Assembly: GCA_928721565.1 (NCBI GenBank)
Contig: OV788638.1
Coordinates: 682,001 to 746,000, forward strand
Direction: 5' to 3'
Source of the DNA: an uncultured Clostridia bacterium
Lineage (GTDB): Bacteria > Bacillota > Clostridia > TANB77 > CAG-508
DNA: 64,000 nucleotides
Shown: piece by piece, positions 17,880 to 26,910 of the stretch
Layout: every line of letters starts with the position of its first letter
Position numbering within the stretch: the stretch's first letter is position 1
Notes under the pieces: generated by a model
Told to the model about the DNA's origin: nothing
Seen by the model: the letters and a program-made list of their open reading frames with translations, nothing else
Databases searched by the model: none
Made by a program: the position numbers and the translations under genes

Positions 17880-19211
17880 ATGGAGCTAGCAAAAATACCA
17901 CCACATGACATAGATGCTGAACAAGCGGTGTTAGGAAGTATGCTTACAGATAAAGATGCAGTAAATGCGGCAATTGAATCATTAAAAGAAGATGCATTTT
18001 ACAGAGATGATAATAAGGCAATATTTCAGGCAATTGTTAATTTGTATAGTAAATCTGAACCAATAGATATCATTACATTAAAAGATGAACTAGAATCTAT
18101 GGACAAATTTGAACAAGTTGGTGGATTTGAATATTTAGCAAGTTTGCCAGACAAAGTTCCAACAACAGCAAATGTACAAAAATACATTAAAATAGTTGAG
18201 GAAAAGTCTATACTAAGAAATCTAATAAAAACAGCAAATGAAATTATAGAATTGGGATATGATCCTGCTGAAGATGTAGAAGATATAATGGATGGAGCAG
18301 AAAAAAAGATTTTTGATATAATGCAAAGCAAAAATCAAAAAGGATATACTCCAATAAAAGATGTATTGGTAGAGAGTTTTACTAAACTAGAAGAATTATA
18401 TAACAGGAAACAACATATAACAGGCGTTCCGACAGGATTTGCTGAATTAGACTATAAAACAGCAGGACTACATGGTTCAGAATTGATATTGGTGGCTGCA
18501 AGACCGGCAATGGGAAAAACTGCATTTGCATTAAATATAGCAACAAATGCAGCGTTAAGAGGAAATGCACCAGTTGCAATATTCAGTTTAGAGATGTCAA
18601 AAGACCAATTAGTAAACAGAATTTTATGTAGTGAGGCAATGGTAGATAGTAATAAAGTAAGAACAGGAAAATTAGGAGAAGATGATTGGGTAAAGCTTGC
18701 GGGAGCAATAGGACCATTATCAGAAGCAGAAATGTATATAGATGATACACCAGGTATTTCTGTAATGGAAATAAGAACTAAATGCAGAAAATTAAAAATG
18801 GAGAAGAATATAGGGCTAGTTGTAATAGATTACTTACAGTTAGTACAAGGAAATAAAAGAACGGCAAGTAGAGAACAAGAAATATCAGAAATAAGTAGGT
18901 CATTAAAAATCCTTGCCAAAGAAATAAATGTGCCAGTAATAGCATTATCACAGCTATCTAGAGCAGTAGAACAAAGGCCAGATCATAGGCCTATGTTATC
19001 AGACTTGCGTGAATCAGGAGCTATAGAACAAGATGCCGATATAGTAATGTTTTTATATAGAGATGATTATTATAATAAAGAAAGCGAAAAAAAAGATATT
19101 GCAGAAGTAATAATTGCAAAACAGAGAGGTGGACAAACAGGAACAGTAGAATTATTATGGATGGGACAATATACAAAGTTTGTTAATTTGGAAAGACGAT
19201 TTGATGATTAG
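17880..19211 (+). CDS. dnaB: Replicative DNA helicase
   Basis: A 443-residue hexameric helicase (DnaC in Bacillus nomenclature) that unwinds DNA at the replication fork. The N-terminal domain begins PPHDIDAEQAVLGSML; the RecA-like domain has Walker A AARPAMGKTAFALN (near residue 206), Walker B GLVVIDYLQLV, and the arginine-rich LSRAVEQRPDHRP and SDLRESGAIEQDADI motifs. I chose ATG at 17880, 5 bases after AAAGGGG; the earlier GTG at 17865 overlaps that site. Last gene of the gdpP operon, followed at once by a terminator. Confidence 0.97.
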   Translation: MELAKIPPHDIDAEQAVLGSMLTDKDAVNAAIESLKEDAFYRDDNKAIFQAIVNLYSKSEPIDIITLKDELESMDKFEQVGGFEYLASLPDKVPTTANVQKYIKIVEEKSILRNLIKTANEIIELGYDPAEDVEDIMDGAEKKIFDIMQSKNQKGYTPIKDVLVESFTKLEELYNRKQHITGVPTGFAELDYKTAGLHGSELILVAARPAMGKTAFALNIATNAALRGNAPVAIFSLEMSKDQLVNRILCSEAMVDSNKVRTGKLGEDDWVKLAGAIGPLSEAEMYIDDTPGISVMEIRTKCRKLKMEKNIGLVVIDYLQLVQGNKRTASREQEISEISRSLKILAKEINVPVIALSQLSRAVEQRPDHRPMLSDLRESGAIEQDADIVMFLYRDDYYNKESEKKDIAEVIIAKQRGGQTGTVELLWMGQYTKFVNLERRFDD

Positions 19212-19247
19212 TTGTCAAAAGGGATGTACCTTTTTGACAACTTTTGT
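19211..19247 (+). terminator. Intrinsic terminator of the gdpP operon
   Basis: 12-bp stem with a one-base bulge (19211-19222 with 19229-19241) followed by TTTTG; it begins on the last base of the dnaB stop. Confidence 0.8.
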
Positions 19248-19255
19248 CATTATAA

Positions 19256-19284
19256 TTGACTTTTTTACAATATTGTTGTATTAT
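19256..19284 (+). promoter_or_regulatory. Promoter of tilS
   Basis: TTGACT (19256-19261), 17-base spacer, TATTAT (19279-19284). Confidence 0.7.
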
Positions 19285-19336
19285 GTAAAGACTAAGAAAA
19301 GTTCGTTATGTAGTATAGAAAGGAAGTTTATTAAGT

Positions 19337-20332
19337 ATGAATAAAAAAAGTGGTCAAAAAGACCCGCCCATTTTAAAAGATTTAATAAAAGATGGAGATA
19401 AAATTGTTGTAGGTGTATCAGGTGGACCAGATTCGATTTGTATGCTTGATATGATGAGAGAATTAAAGGAAAAAAATATTATTAATTTTGAAATATATGT
19501 GGCACACATTAATCATATGATTAGAAAAGAAGCTATAGATGATGAAAAATATGTACAAAATTATTGTAAAACTCACAACATAAAATTTTTTGTAAAAAGA
19601 GTAGATGTGCAACAAATTGCGAATGATAAAAAAATAGGAACAGAAGAAGCTGGGCGTAAAGTACGTTATGATTTTTTTGAAGAAGTTTTAAAAGAAACAG
19701 GTTCAAATAAAATTGCTATAGCACATAATAAAAATGATAAAATAGAAACAATAATAATGCATGTGCTTAGGGGAAGTGGGCTTTCAGGACTTAAAGGAAT
19801 AGAAAAAATAAGAGATGATAAATATATAAGACCATTAATAGAATGTGAACGTGAAGAAATTGAAAAATATTGTGAAGAAAAGAAATTATATCCAAGAATA
19901 GATAAGACTAATTTTGAAAACGAATATACAAGGAATAAAATTCGAAATGTGGTTATTCCGTATATAAAAAAAGAATTTAATCCTAATATAATTCAAACAC
20001 TAAGTAGATTGTCTGAAGTAGCTACGGCTGAAAGTGATTACATAGATAGCCAAACTCAAAAAATATATGAAAAAATATTGATAGCCAAATCAAATAAAGA
20101 AATAGTAATAAACTTAAAAGAATTTAATATACAAGAGAATGTGATACAAAAAAGGCTTATTTTAAAAGTAATTAAACAAATAATGGGATCTACAGATCGA
20201 ATTGAAAAAATTCATATAGAAGATATAATTAAATTATGCAACAATAATATAGGAAACAAATATTTAACACCGAATAAAAACTTAAAGGTCTTAGTAAAAA
20301 ATAAAAGAATTTTTTTTATAAAGATTAAATAG
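19337..20332 (+). CDS. tilS: tRNA(Ile)-lysidine synthase
   Basis: A 331-residue PP-loop ATPase that attaches lysine to C34 of the CAU-anticodon isoleucine tRNA so that it reads AUA, a codon used heavily here. The ATP-binding loop VVGVSGGPDSICMLDMM and the HINHMIRKEA and AHNKNDKIET motifs are intact, as is the TNFENEYTRNKIRN segment. It is shorter than the ~430-470 residues usual for TilS, with a reduced C-terminal region ending KNKRIFFIKIK. The Shine-Dalgarno AAAGGAAG is 10-12 bases from the ATG. In many Firmicutes hpt lies between tilS and ftsH; it is missing here. Confidence 0.93.
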   Translation: MNKKSGQKDPPILKDLIKDGDKIVVGVSGGPDSICMLDMMRELKEKNIINFEIYVAHINHMIRKEAIDDEKYVQNYCKTHNIKFFVKRVDVQQIANDKKIGTEEAGRKVRYDFFEEVLKETGSNKIAIAHNKNDKIETIIMHVLRGSGLSGLKGIEKIRDDKYIRPLIECEREEIEKYCEEKKLYPRIDKTNFENEYTRNKIRNVVIPYIKKEFNPNIIQTLSRLSEVATAESDYIDSQTQKIYEKILIAKSNKEIVINLKEFNIQENVIQKRLILKVIKQIMGSTDRIEKIHIEDIIKLCNNNIGNKYLTPNKNLKVLVKNKRIFFIKIK

Positions 20333-20408
20333 CTCTCAAAATTAAAATTCCGCAAGAAAACTTAAGAAACTGTAATGAAAAGGACACAAAAAAGTCACGA
20401 AAAAGGTA

Positions 20409-20437
20409 TTGAAAAATTAAATAAGGTATGTTATAGT
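20409..20437 (+). promoter_or_regulatory. Promoter of ftsH
   Basis: TTGAAA (20409-20414), 17-base spacer ending TGT, TATAGT (20432-20437), 33 bases before the start codon. ftsH can therefore be expressed separately from tilS. Confidence 0.6.
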
Positions 20438-20469
20438 TTCAAATGATAATAAGAAATAGGAGGACTTAA

Positions 20470-22272
20470 ATGAAAAAAGGAATAAAAACATTAGCCATGT
20501 GGTTAATAATAGGAGTAATAGTAATAGTACTATTATCATCGATAATGGAAAATAGTAGTTCGAAAATGACATATTCTGAGTTAGTAACTAATATTACTAA
20601 TAAAGAAGTAGAAAGTATAAAGATTTCATCAAGTGGAAATGCTGCAACAGTAAAATTGAAAAACTCAAAAACAGAAAAAGAAGTAAGTATACCAAGCTTA
20701 GATAGTTTTATGACATACACAGAAGAATATTTAAAAGCAGGTGACTTTACATTAGATGAAGAAAAAGAATCAATCTGGCTTGTAATATTAAATTTAATAA
20801 CACCATTTGGATTATTAATAATATTCTTTATATTCTGGTTTATAATGATGAGTGGAAACAACCAAGGTGGAGCAAAAAATATGACATTTGGAAAAAGTAA
20901 AGCCAGATTAGTAAATGCAGGAGAAAAAAATAGAGTAACATTTGATGATGTTGCAGGTGTTGATGAAGAAAAAGAAGAATTAGAAGAAATAGTAGAGTTC
21001 TTAAAAAACCCAAAGAAATTTACTGATATGGGAGCAAGAATACCAAAAGGTGTATTATTAGTAGGTCAACCTGGTACAGGTAAGACATTATTAGCTAAAG
21101 CAGTAGCAGGAGAGGCAGGAGTACCATTTTATTCAATAAGTGGTTCAGACTTTGTAGAAATGTTTGTTGGTGTTGGTGCATCAAGAGTAAGAGATTTATT
21201 TGAACAAGCTAAGAAAAATGCACCATGTATAATATTTATAGATGAAATTGATGCAGTTGGTAGACAAAGAGGTGCCGGATTAGGAGGAGGACATGATGAA
21301 AGAGAACAAACACTAAATCAATTATTAGTTGAAATGGATGGATTCTCAGACAATGAAGGAGTAATTATATTGGCAGCTACAAATAGACCAGATGTATTAG
21401 ACAAAGCATTACTAAGAGCAGGAAGATTTGATAGACAAATAGTAGTAGGAAGTCCAGATGTAAAAGCAAGAGAACAAATTTTGGAAGTTCACTCACGTAA
21501 AAAGAAATTAGCAGAAGATGTAGATTTAAAAGTTATTGCAAAAAATACTTCAGGTTTTGCAGGTGCAGACTTAGAAAATGTATTAAATGAAGCAGCATTA
21601 TTAGCAGCAAGAAGAAATTATAAAGAAATAGGAATGAAAGAAATAGAAGATGCTATGGTAAAAGTTACTATGGGACCTGAAAAGAAAACAAGAGTAAGAA
21701 GTGAAAAAGAAAATAGATTAGTAGCATATCATGAAGCAGGTCATGCGGTTGTAAGTAGATATTTATCAACACAAGATCCTGTACATCAAATTTCTATAGT
21801 ACCACGTGGTATGGCTGGTGGATATACAATGTATAGACCAACAGAAGACAAATCATTTATGTCAAAAACAGAAATGGAAGAAAATATAATTTCATTACTT
21901 GGAGGAAGAGTAGCAGAAGCTCTTATATTAAATGATATATCAACAGGAGCAAGTAATGATATAGAAAGAGCAACTCAAATAGCAAGAAATATGGTAACCA
22001 AATATGGTATGAGTGAAAGAGTTGGAGCAATTATGTTTGGTGGTGGCCAAGGTGAAGTATTTTTAGGAAGAGATTTTGCACAAACTAAAGATTACTCAGA
22101 GGAAACAGCAAATATAATTGATGAAGAAGTAAAAAGAATAGTTGACACAGCATACAACAGAGCTAGAACAATATTAAGTGAACATGTTGACAAATTACAT
22201 GCAGTAGCAAGTGTATTACTAGAAAAAGAAAAAATCGAAGGTGAAGAATTCGATAAAATTTTTGAAGAATAA
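20470..22272 (+). CDS. ftsH: ATP-dependent zinc metalloprotease FtsH
   Basis: A 600-residue membrane AAA+ protease that degrades misfolded membrane and regulatory proteins. Two membrane helices (about 7-27 and 98-122) flank an extracytoplasmic domain. The AAA module shows Walker A GQPGTGKT (near residue 199), Walker B CIIFIDEIDA, the pore loop FVEMFVGVGA and the arginine-finger ATNRPDVLDKALLRAGRFDR; the protease shows HEAGH (near 421). AGGAGG lies 5 bases before the ATG. It is followed by a strong terminator. Confidence 0.97.
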   Translation: MKKGIKTLAMWLIIGVIVIVLLSSIMENSSSKMTYSELVTNITNKEVESIKISSSGNAATVKLKNSKTEKEVSIPSLDSFMTYTEEYLKAGDFTLDEEKESIWLVILNLITPFGLLIIFFIFWFIMMSGNNQGGAKNMTFGKSKARLVNAGEKNRVTFDDVAGVDEEKEELEEIVEFLKNPKKFTDMGARIPKGVLLVGQPGTGKTLLAKAVAGEAGVPFYSISGSDFVEMFVGVGASRVRDLFEQAKKNAPCIIFIDEIDAVGRQRGAGLGGGHDEREQTLNQLLVEMDGFSDNEGVIILAATNRPDVLDKALLRAGRFDRQIVVGSPDVKAREQILEVHSRKKKLAEDVDLKVIAKNTSGFAGADLENVLNEAALLAARRNYKEIGMKEIEDAMVKVTMGPEKKTRVRSEKENRLVAYHEAGHAVVSRYLSTQDPVHQISIVPRGMAGGYTMYRPTEDKSFMSKTEMEENIISLLGGRVAEALILNDISTGASNDIERATQIARNMVTKYGMSERVGAIMFGGGQGEVFLGRDFAQTKDYSEETANIIDEEVKRIVDTAYNRARTILSEHVDKLHAVASVLLEKEKIEGEEFDKIFEE

Positions 22273-22296
22273 AAGAGCGTATTTATACGCTCTTTT
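22271..22296 (+). terminator. Intrinsic terminator of ftsH
   Basis: Stem AAAAGAGCGT / ACGCTCTTTT (22271-22280 with 22287-22296), T-rich downstream; overlaps the ftsH stop codon. Confidence 0.85.
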
Positions 22297-22400
22297 GCTG
22301 CTTTTTTAAGTTACAATACCAATTTTATCTATTGACAAAAATCGATAAATGTAGTAATTATATTATATATGAAACAAAGAGAAAAGAGTGAGGAATACAT

Positions 22401-24431
22401 ATGAAGATACAAGATCTGGCAATAATTTTTATAATAATAATATTACCAATTTCGTTGGTAATTTCAACATATACACAATATCAAATACAAACAGTAAATA
22501 CACAGACATTATATGACAGTAAATTAACAGCTGCTACCTATGATGCAATAAGAGCATTTCAAATAAATACTAGTGAAAGTGCAACATCTGAAATAGTAAA
22601 CTCAAAGATGAGAGACCTGGAAGCATCTGTTTCAACATTTAGAAATTCAATAAAATCAACTTTTGCTTTATCTGGATATTCAGAAGATGCAATGGATACA
22701 TATATACCTGCATTAGTATATACTCTTTATGATGGTTTTTATATATATTCACCATACCAAAATGTAAACTATAGATTTGAGCCACAAAGAGATGCTAATA
22801 ACAATATAGTTACAGATAGTAAAGGAAATACGATATATACTGATATAAGAGCAGACGGAAATGGAGAAAGCCAATATGGGTTAAAACCATATATATCATA
22901 TAGCTGTAGATATAAAAAAGAAAATGAAAATATTGATGTAGTAATTACATATTCATTAGATAACCATGTTTCAGTAAAAGGAACTATTGGAAATCAATAT
23001 GTTAACAAAGATGGATATTTGATTGACAATATTACTGTTAATGGTGATGAGGTTACATATAATGGTATATTAATAGATACAGAGCAAGTAAAAGAATACT
23101 TACCAATAGGAATAAATAATAATGACATTTATAAATGCATAAAGTTAAATGGAACTACGTATTACTTAGATGAGGAAGGACATCAGATTATTGCAAGATT
23201 AAATGATTCTTTAACGATTCAATGTAGTGAAGAAAAAAATGGAAAAGATGTATATAATAAATGGGCAGAAATCATAAAAAATAATACTTTAGCCAAAGAC
23301 TATTATAAAGATGCATATGAGTTTACAGAATGGTTTAAATCTAGTGGTTTAGATGGGCTTACATATGGAGATGCAATAGATTCTGTCATTGATAATGATG
23401 GAAATGTTGTAGAAAATCAACCTCTATGGAATGGTGAAAATCAAAGAAACCAAAGAATATTTGAGTTTAATAATAGTCAAAACTATAGTGATAATATAGA
23501 AAATGAATCATCTAAATTTAATGAACATAGATTAGCAATAATAAGACATAAAATAGAAGTTAATTTAGCAATAGCAATAGCAAACTACAATAATTATTTG
23601 GGAACAAATAATGTATTCCAAATGCCAGAACTAAATGAAATAGAGTGGTATAATATTACTCATAATATTTCATTGATGAGCTTTTTGCAAGGCTTACCAA
23701 TAGGAGGAAAGTCATATAATGGATATGCATTAGTAACAAACTCTGAAAGTAAAGAAGTTGTATTAGAAAATAATATTTATATATTAGGAGAAGACTCAGA
23801 TGGAACTCCGCAATATTATAAAATAGGAGATCGCAATATCAATATAGGTACAATTACTAGTGGTTCATATGGAGATGGTACAGCAAAAAGTGCAGGAAGA
23901 ATTAACTTAGATTTTGAGAGGAGTTCATTAGTTAATAAAGATAGAACCAAAACATATTATTATTATCCTCTTGCTCAAAATGATGCTTCATATAATAGTG
24001 TTATAATGCAAAACAATGTAGATACTTATGATGATGTATATACATATGTCAATGCACAATCGAATAAAGACTTAAAAAGTGCTTTTTATATGGCTTTAGG
24101 AAGAGAGAGAGCTGGTACATATAAACAATGGTCAAACTATGTAGATACAAGTATAAAGGTTAATGGAAATGCAGATAATAAAAATGATAATGTGGATCCA
24201 GTAGTATATCATACAATTACTTATGTTATTAATGGAAAAGAAATATCTACAGATCGAGTATTAGATGGAAATAGTTATAATGTGCGAACTGTAAATCTTT
24301 CTGGTAGTACATTTGAAGAAGGAACAATATTCAATGGATGGACAGATGGTGTAAAAACTTATATGCCAGGAAATACAATATCAAATGTTAGTAATAATAT
24401 AACTTTAACTGCAGTATTTACAAAGAATTGA
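22401..24431 (+). CDS. Secreted or membrane-anchored surface protein with C-terminal InlB B-repeat
   Basis: A 676-residue protein. Residues 5-25 form one hydrophobic N-terminal helix (LAIIFIIIILPISLVIS), acting as an uncleaved anchor or signal. The body is rich in Asn, Tyr and Asp, typical of an extracellular protein, with no family I recognise. The last ~75 residues, from TITYVINGKEISTDRVLDG through FNGWTDGVKTYMPG to LTAVFTK, match the beta-grasp Listeria-Bacteroides/InlB B-repeat. There is no LPXTG or C-terminal anchor. TTGACA (22332-22337) lies upstream and GTGAGGA precedes the ATG. Probably a cell-surface protein of unknown ligand. Confidence 0.7.
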   Translation: MKIQDLAIIFIIIILPISLVISTYTQYQIQTVNTQTLYDSKLTAATYDAIRAFQINTSESATSEIVNSKMRDLEASVSTFRNSIKSTFALSGYSEDAMDTYIPALVYTLYDGFYIYSPYQNVNYRFEPQRDANNNIVTDSKGNTIYTDIRADGNGESQYGLKPYISYSCRYKKENENIDVVITYSLDNHVSVKGTIGNQYVNKDGYLIDNITVNGDEVTYNGILIDTEQVKEYLPIGINNNDIYKCIKLNGTTYYLDEEGHQIIARLNDSLTIQCSEEKNGKDVYNKWAEIIKNNTLAKDYYKDAYEFTEWFKSSGLDGLTYGDAIDSVIDNDGNVVENQPLWNGENQRNQRIFEFNNSQNYSDNIENESSKFNEHRLAIIRHKIEVNLAIAIANYNNYLGTNNVFQMPELNEIEWYNITHNISLMSFLQGLPIGGKSYNGYALVTNSESKEVVLENNIYILGEDSDGTPQYYKIGDRNINIGTITSGSYGDGTAKSAGRINLDFERSSLVNKDRTKTYYYYPLAQNDASYNSVIMQNNVDTYDDVYTYVNAQSNKDLKSAFYMALGRERAGTYKQWSNYVDTSIKVNGNADNKNDNVDPVVYHTITYVINGKEISTDRVLDGNSYNVRTVNLSGSTFEEGTIFNGWTDGVKTYMPGNTISNVSNNITLTAVFTKN

Positions 24432-24505
24432 GATTCTAGCAACATTGAGGAGATGTCAATGGAGATGGAAAAATAACAGGTTAATAAATAAAACGGAGGA
24501 ACAAA

Positions 24506-25027
24506 ATGAACTATGCAGATATAAAAATAGCAGATGTAGCAAATGGACGAGGAGTCAGAGTTTCATTATTTGTTAGTGGATGTAATCATCATTGTAAGGG
24601 GTGTTTTAATGCACAAGCATGGGACTTTAACTATGGAAAAGAATTTACAGAAGAAGATACAAATAGAATAATACAAGAATTAAAACATCCTTATGTTGCA
24701 GGGCTTTCGCTATTAGGGGGAGAACCATTAGAATATCAAAATCAGCAAGGCTTATTACCACTTTTAAAGAAAGTAAAAGAGGAGTTACCTGATAAAGATA
24801 TTTGGTGTTATACTGGATATAGATTTGATAAAGATATAGTAGCAAATATGTTCGAAAATTGGTCACAAACAAAAGAACTAATGTCATATATAGATGTGTT
24901 AGTAGATGGAAAATTTGAAGAAGATAAAAAAGATTTACGTTTGAAATTTAGAGGCTCATCTAACCAAAGAATAATAGATGTACAAAAATCATTAAAAGTA
25001 CATAAAGTTATACCATATGATGTATAA
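24506..25027 (+). CDS. nrdG: Anaerobic ribonucleoside-triphosphate reductase activating protein
   Basis: A 173-residue radical-SAM enzyme that installs the glycyl radical on the class III ribonucleotide reductase NrdD. The [4Fe-4S] binding motif CNHHCKGC (Cys 26, 30, 33; CxxxCxxC) is intact, followed by GLSLLGGEPLE, the SAM-binding GGE motif. CGGAGGAA lies 7 bases before the ATG. NrdD is normally adjacent but is not in this window, so the pair is split in this genome or nrdD is elsewhere. The 74-bp spacer to the upstream gene shows nothing recognisable. Confidence 0.92.
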   Translation: MNYADIKIADVANGRGVRVSLFVSGCNHHCKGCFNAQAWDFNYGKEFTEEDTNRIIQELKHPYVAGLSLLGGEPLEYQNQQGLLPLLKKVKEELPDKDIWCYTGYRFDKDIVANMFENWSQTKELMSYIDVLVDGKFEEDKKDLRLKFRGSSNQRIIDVQKSLKVHKVIPYDV

Positions 25028-25045
25028 TTTGAATACATTGGTGTC

Positions 25046-25125
25046 GCAATCTTCATAATAAAAATAATTATATGTAGATTGCTCCATATCGCATTCGCTA
25101 TGCTCATTTGGTCGCTTACGCGGTA
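25046..25125. other. Gene-free stretch with a hairpin and a patch of atypical composition
   Basis: Between nrdG and the rpsU promoter there is no gene. GCAATCT (25046-25052) can pair with AGATTGC (25076-25082). Just after it, 25088-25122 is unusually rich in CpG-containing words (CGCATTCGCTATGC, GTCGCTTACGCG) for this genome, resembling a dispersed intergenic repeat. Function unknown. Confidence 0.35.
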
Positions 25126-25216
25126 TTACAAAAAATATATTATTAATTTTCTAAAATCTATATATTTTAAACGCGAATTGTAATTTATTCAAATTATACA
25201 AAATATGCTAAAAGAC

Positions 25217-25246
25217 TTGACAATATATAGGTAAATAATGTATAAT
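25217..25246 (+). promoter_or_regulatory. Promoter of rpsU
   Basis: TTGACA (25217-25222), 18-base spacer, TATAAT (25241-25246). Confidence 0.8.
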
Positions 25247-25324
25247 GGTTAGCGTATATAGGATGAGAACAAACGAAATCCCGCATACAGTGTTTTAAAC
25301 GCCGGAAGGAGGGGAATAGAAATA

Positions 25325-25492
25325 ATGTCAGAAATAAAAGTTAATGGAAATATAGAAGAAGCACTAAAAAGATTTAAAAGACAATGTGCAAGAAACGGGG
25401 TTCTTCAAGAAGTTCGTAAAAGAGAACATTATGAAAAACCAAGTGTAAAGAGAAAGAAAAAATCAGAGGCAGCAAGAAAAAGAAAATTTTAA
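25325..25492 (+). CDS. rpsU: 30S ribosomal protein S21
   Basis: A 55-residue, strongly basic protein: NGNIEEALKRFKRQCARNGV, then EVRKREHYEKPS and a lysine/arginine tail ending KRKF, the complete S21 pattern. It helps mRNA anchor on the 30S subunit. AAGGAGGGG lies about 12 bases before the ATG, slightly long. It is a single gene between a strong promoter and a perfect terminator. Confidence 0.95.
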   Translation: MSEIKVNGNIEEALKRFKRQCARNGVLQEVRKREHYEKPSVKRKKKSEAARKRKF

Positions 25493-25497
25493 TACAT

Positions 25498-25528
25498 AAA
25501 ATTCCACGATTATTCGTGGAATTTTTTT
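25498..25528 (+). terminator. Intrinsic terminator of rpsU
   Basis: Stem AAATTCCACGA / TCGTGGAATTT with TTAT loop, then seven T. Confidence 0.9.
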
Positions 25529-25547
25529 GTAGTAATTGACAAAAAGC

Positions 25548-25577
25548 TTGAATAATTAGTTGGAAATATATTATACT
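25548..25577 (+). promoter_or_regulatory. Putative promoter of the M16 protease pair
   Basis: TTGAAT (25548-25553), 18-base spacer, TATACT (25572-25577); a TTGACA at 25536 has no well-spaced -10. Confidence 0.45.
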
Positions 25578-25610
25578 ATATAATAGCAAAAATGGAAAGG
25601 AAGGATAAAA

Positions 25611-26879
25611 ATGCAATATAAAGAAAAAGAGATAAAAAAAGGAATAAAATTGCACGAGATACAAACAGACAAATTTAAAACAAATTTAATAGCAGTATTT
25701 TTAACAATGCCAATAACAAGAGAAAATGTAACAAAAGATGCCTTAATATCGGCTGTGTTAAGAAGAGGAAGTAAAAATATGCCAACATTGGCTCAAATTA
25801 GTCAAGAGATGGAAGAAATGTATGGAGCTAGTTTTGACTGTGGAATAGATAAAACAGGGGACAATCATGTATTGAAATTTTATATAGAAACAATAAATGA
25901 TAATTTTGTCCCACAAAAAGATGAAAATATGTTGAGAACAGCTATAGAAAAACTATTAGAAATAATATTTAATCCATTAATAGAAAACAAAGCTTTTAAA
26001 CAAGAATATATAAATCAAGAAAAAGAAAATATCAAAAGAATTATAAATGGTAAAGCAGATAATAAAGCAAGATATGCATTTGATAGATGTCTTGAAGAAA
26101 TGTATAAAAATAGACCATATGGACTTTATAAATATGGATATATAGAGGACTTAGAAAAAATCAATACTGAAAATTTATATGAATACTATCAAAAAATGAT
26201 TTCTGAATGCAAAATAGATATATTTGTTTCTGGAAATATAGATAAAGTGACTAGAATAGTAGAAGAAAATGAAAATATTAAGAAATTACAAGAAAGAGAA
26301 CCTCAATATATAATAAATAGAATAGAGAAAAAAGAAGAAACACAAGAAAAAGAAATAATAGAACAGATGGATGTAACACAAGGAAAGGTAGTTATTGGAC
26401 TAGATTTACATTTAGATGACGAAAAACAAATGTATGATGCAGTAGTATATAATGCAATACTAGGAGGATCAGCAAATTCAAAAATGTTCCAAGAAGTAAG
26501 AGAAAAAGCAAGTTTAGCATATACAGCAGGTTCAAGTTATATAAGATATAAAAGCAATATATTTATAAAGTGTGGAATTGAAATTAAAAATTATCAAAAA
26601 GCAATGGAGATAATAAAAAAACAACTAGAGGATATGAAAAATGGTATCTTTACAGATGAGGATATTAAAAATGCCAAAAAGGGAATAATATCTGGAATAA
26701 AAAGTATTGATGATGAACAAGATACTCAGATAACATATCAATTTGGACATGAATTAACTAATATAAAAACAACAGAAGAAGAATATACGGAAAAAATAAA
26801 TAAAGTAACAAAAGAAGATATAATAAAAGTTGCTAAATCTATTACTGTAAATACTGTATATTTTTTAAAGAATAAATAA
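25611..26879 (+). CDS. M16-family peptidase-like protein, non-catalytic partner (YmfF type)
   Basis: A 422-residue protein with the two-lobed M16 (insulinase) organisation but without the HxxEH zinc motif; where it would lie the sequence reads LISAVLRRGSKNMPTLAQ. The conserved MEEMYGASFDCGIDKTGD and the C-lobe VYNAILGGSANSKMFQEVRE with SLAYTAGSSYIRYKS fit YmfF-like subunits that pair with a catalytic YmfH. GGAAAGGAAGGA precedes the ATG. The next gene, 31 bases on, is the zinc-binding partner, so a heterodimeric peptide-degrading protease is inferred. Confidence 0.85.
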   Translation: MQYKEKEIKKGIKLHEIQTDKFKTNLIAVFLTMPITRENVTKDALISAVLRRGSKNMPTLAQISQEMEEMYGASFDCGIDKTGDNHVLKFYIETINDNFVPQKDENMLRTAIEKLLEIIFNPLIENKAFKQEYINQEKENIKRIINGKADNKARYAFDRCLEEMYKNRPYGLYKYGYIEDLEKINTENLYEYYQKMISECKIDIFVSGNIDKVTRIVEENENIKKLQEREPQYIINRIEKKEETQEKEIIEQMDVTQGKVVIGLDLHLDDEKQMYDAVVYNAILGGSANSKMFQEVREKASLAYTAGSSYIRYKSNIFIKCGIEIKNYQKAMEIIKKQLEDMKNGIFTDEDIKNAKKGIISGIKSIDDEQDTQITYQFGHELTNIKTTEEEYTEKINKVTKEDIIKVAKSITVNTVYFLKNK

Positions 26880-26910
26880 TTATATAGCTTAAAAAGGAAG
26901 GAAGAGATAG

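Noticed and set aside
20333..20469. CIRCE or CtsR operator before ftsH
   Set aside because: No proper inverted repeat or paired heptad repeats match those operators.
24432..24505. A short gene between the InlB-repeat protein and nrdG
   Set aside because: No start with a ribosome binding site gives more than a few codons.
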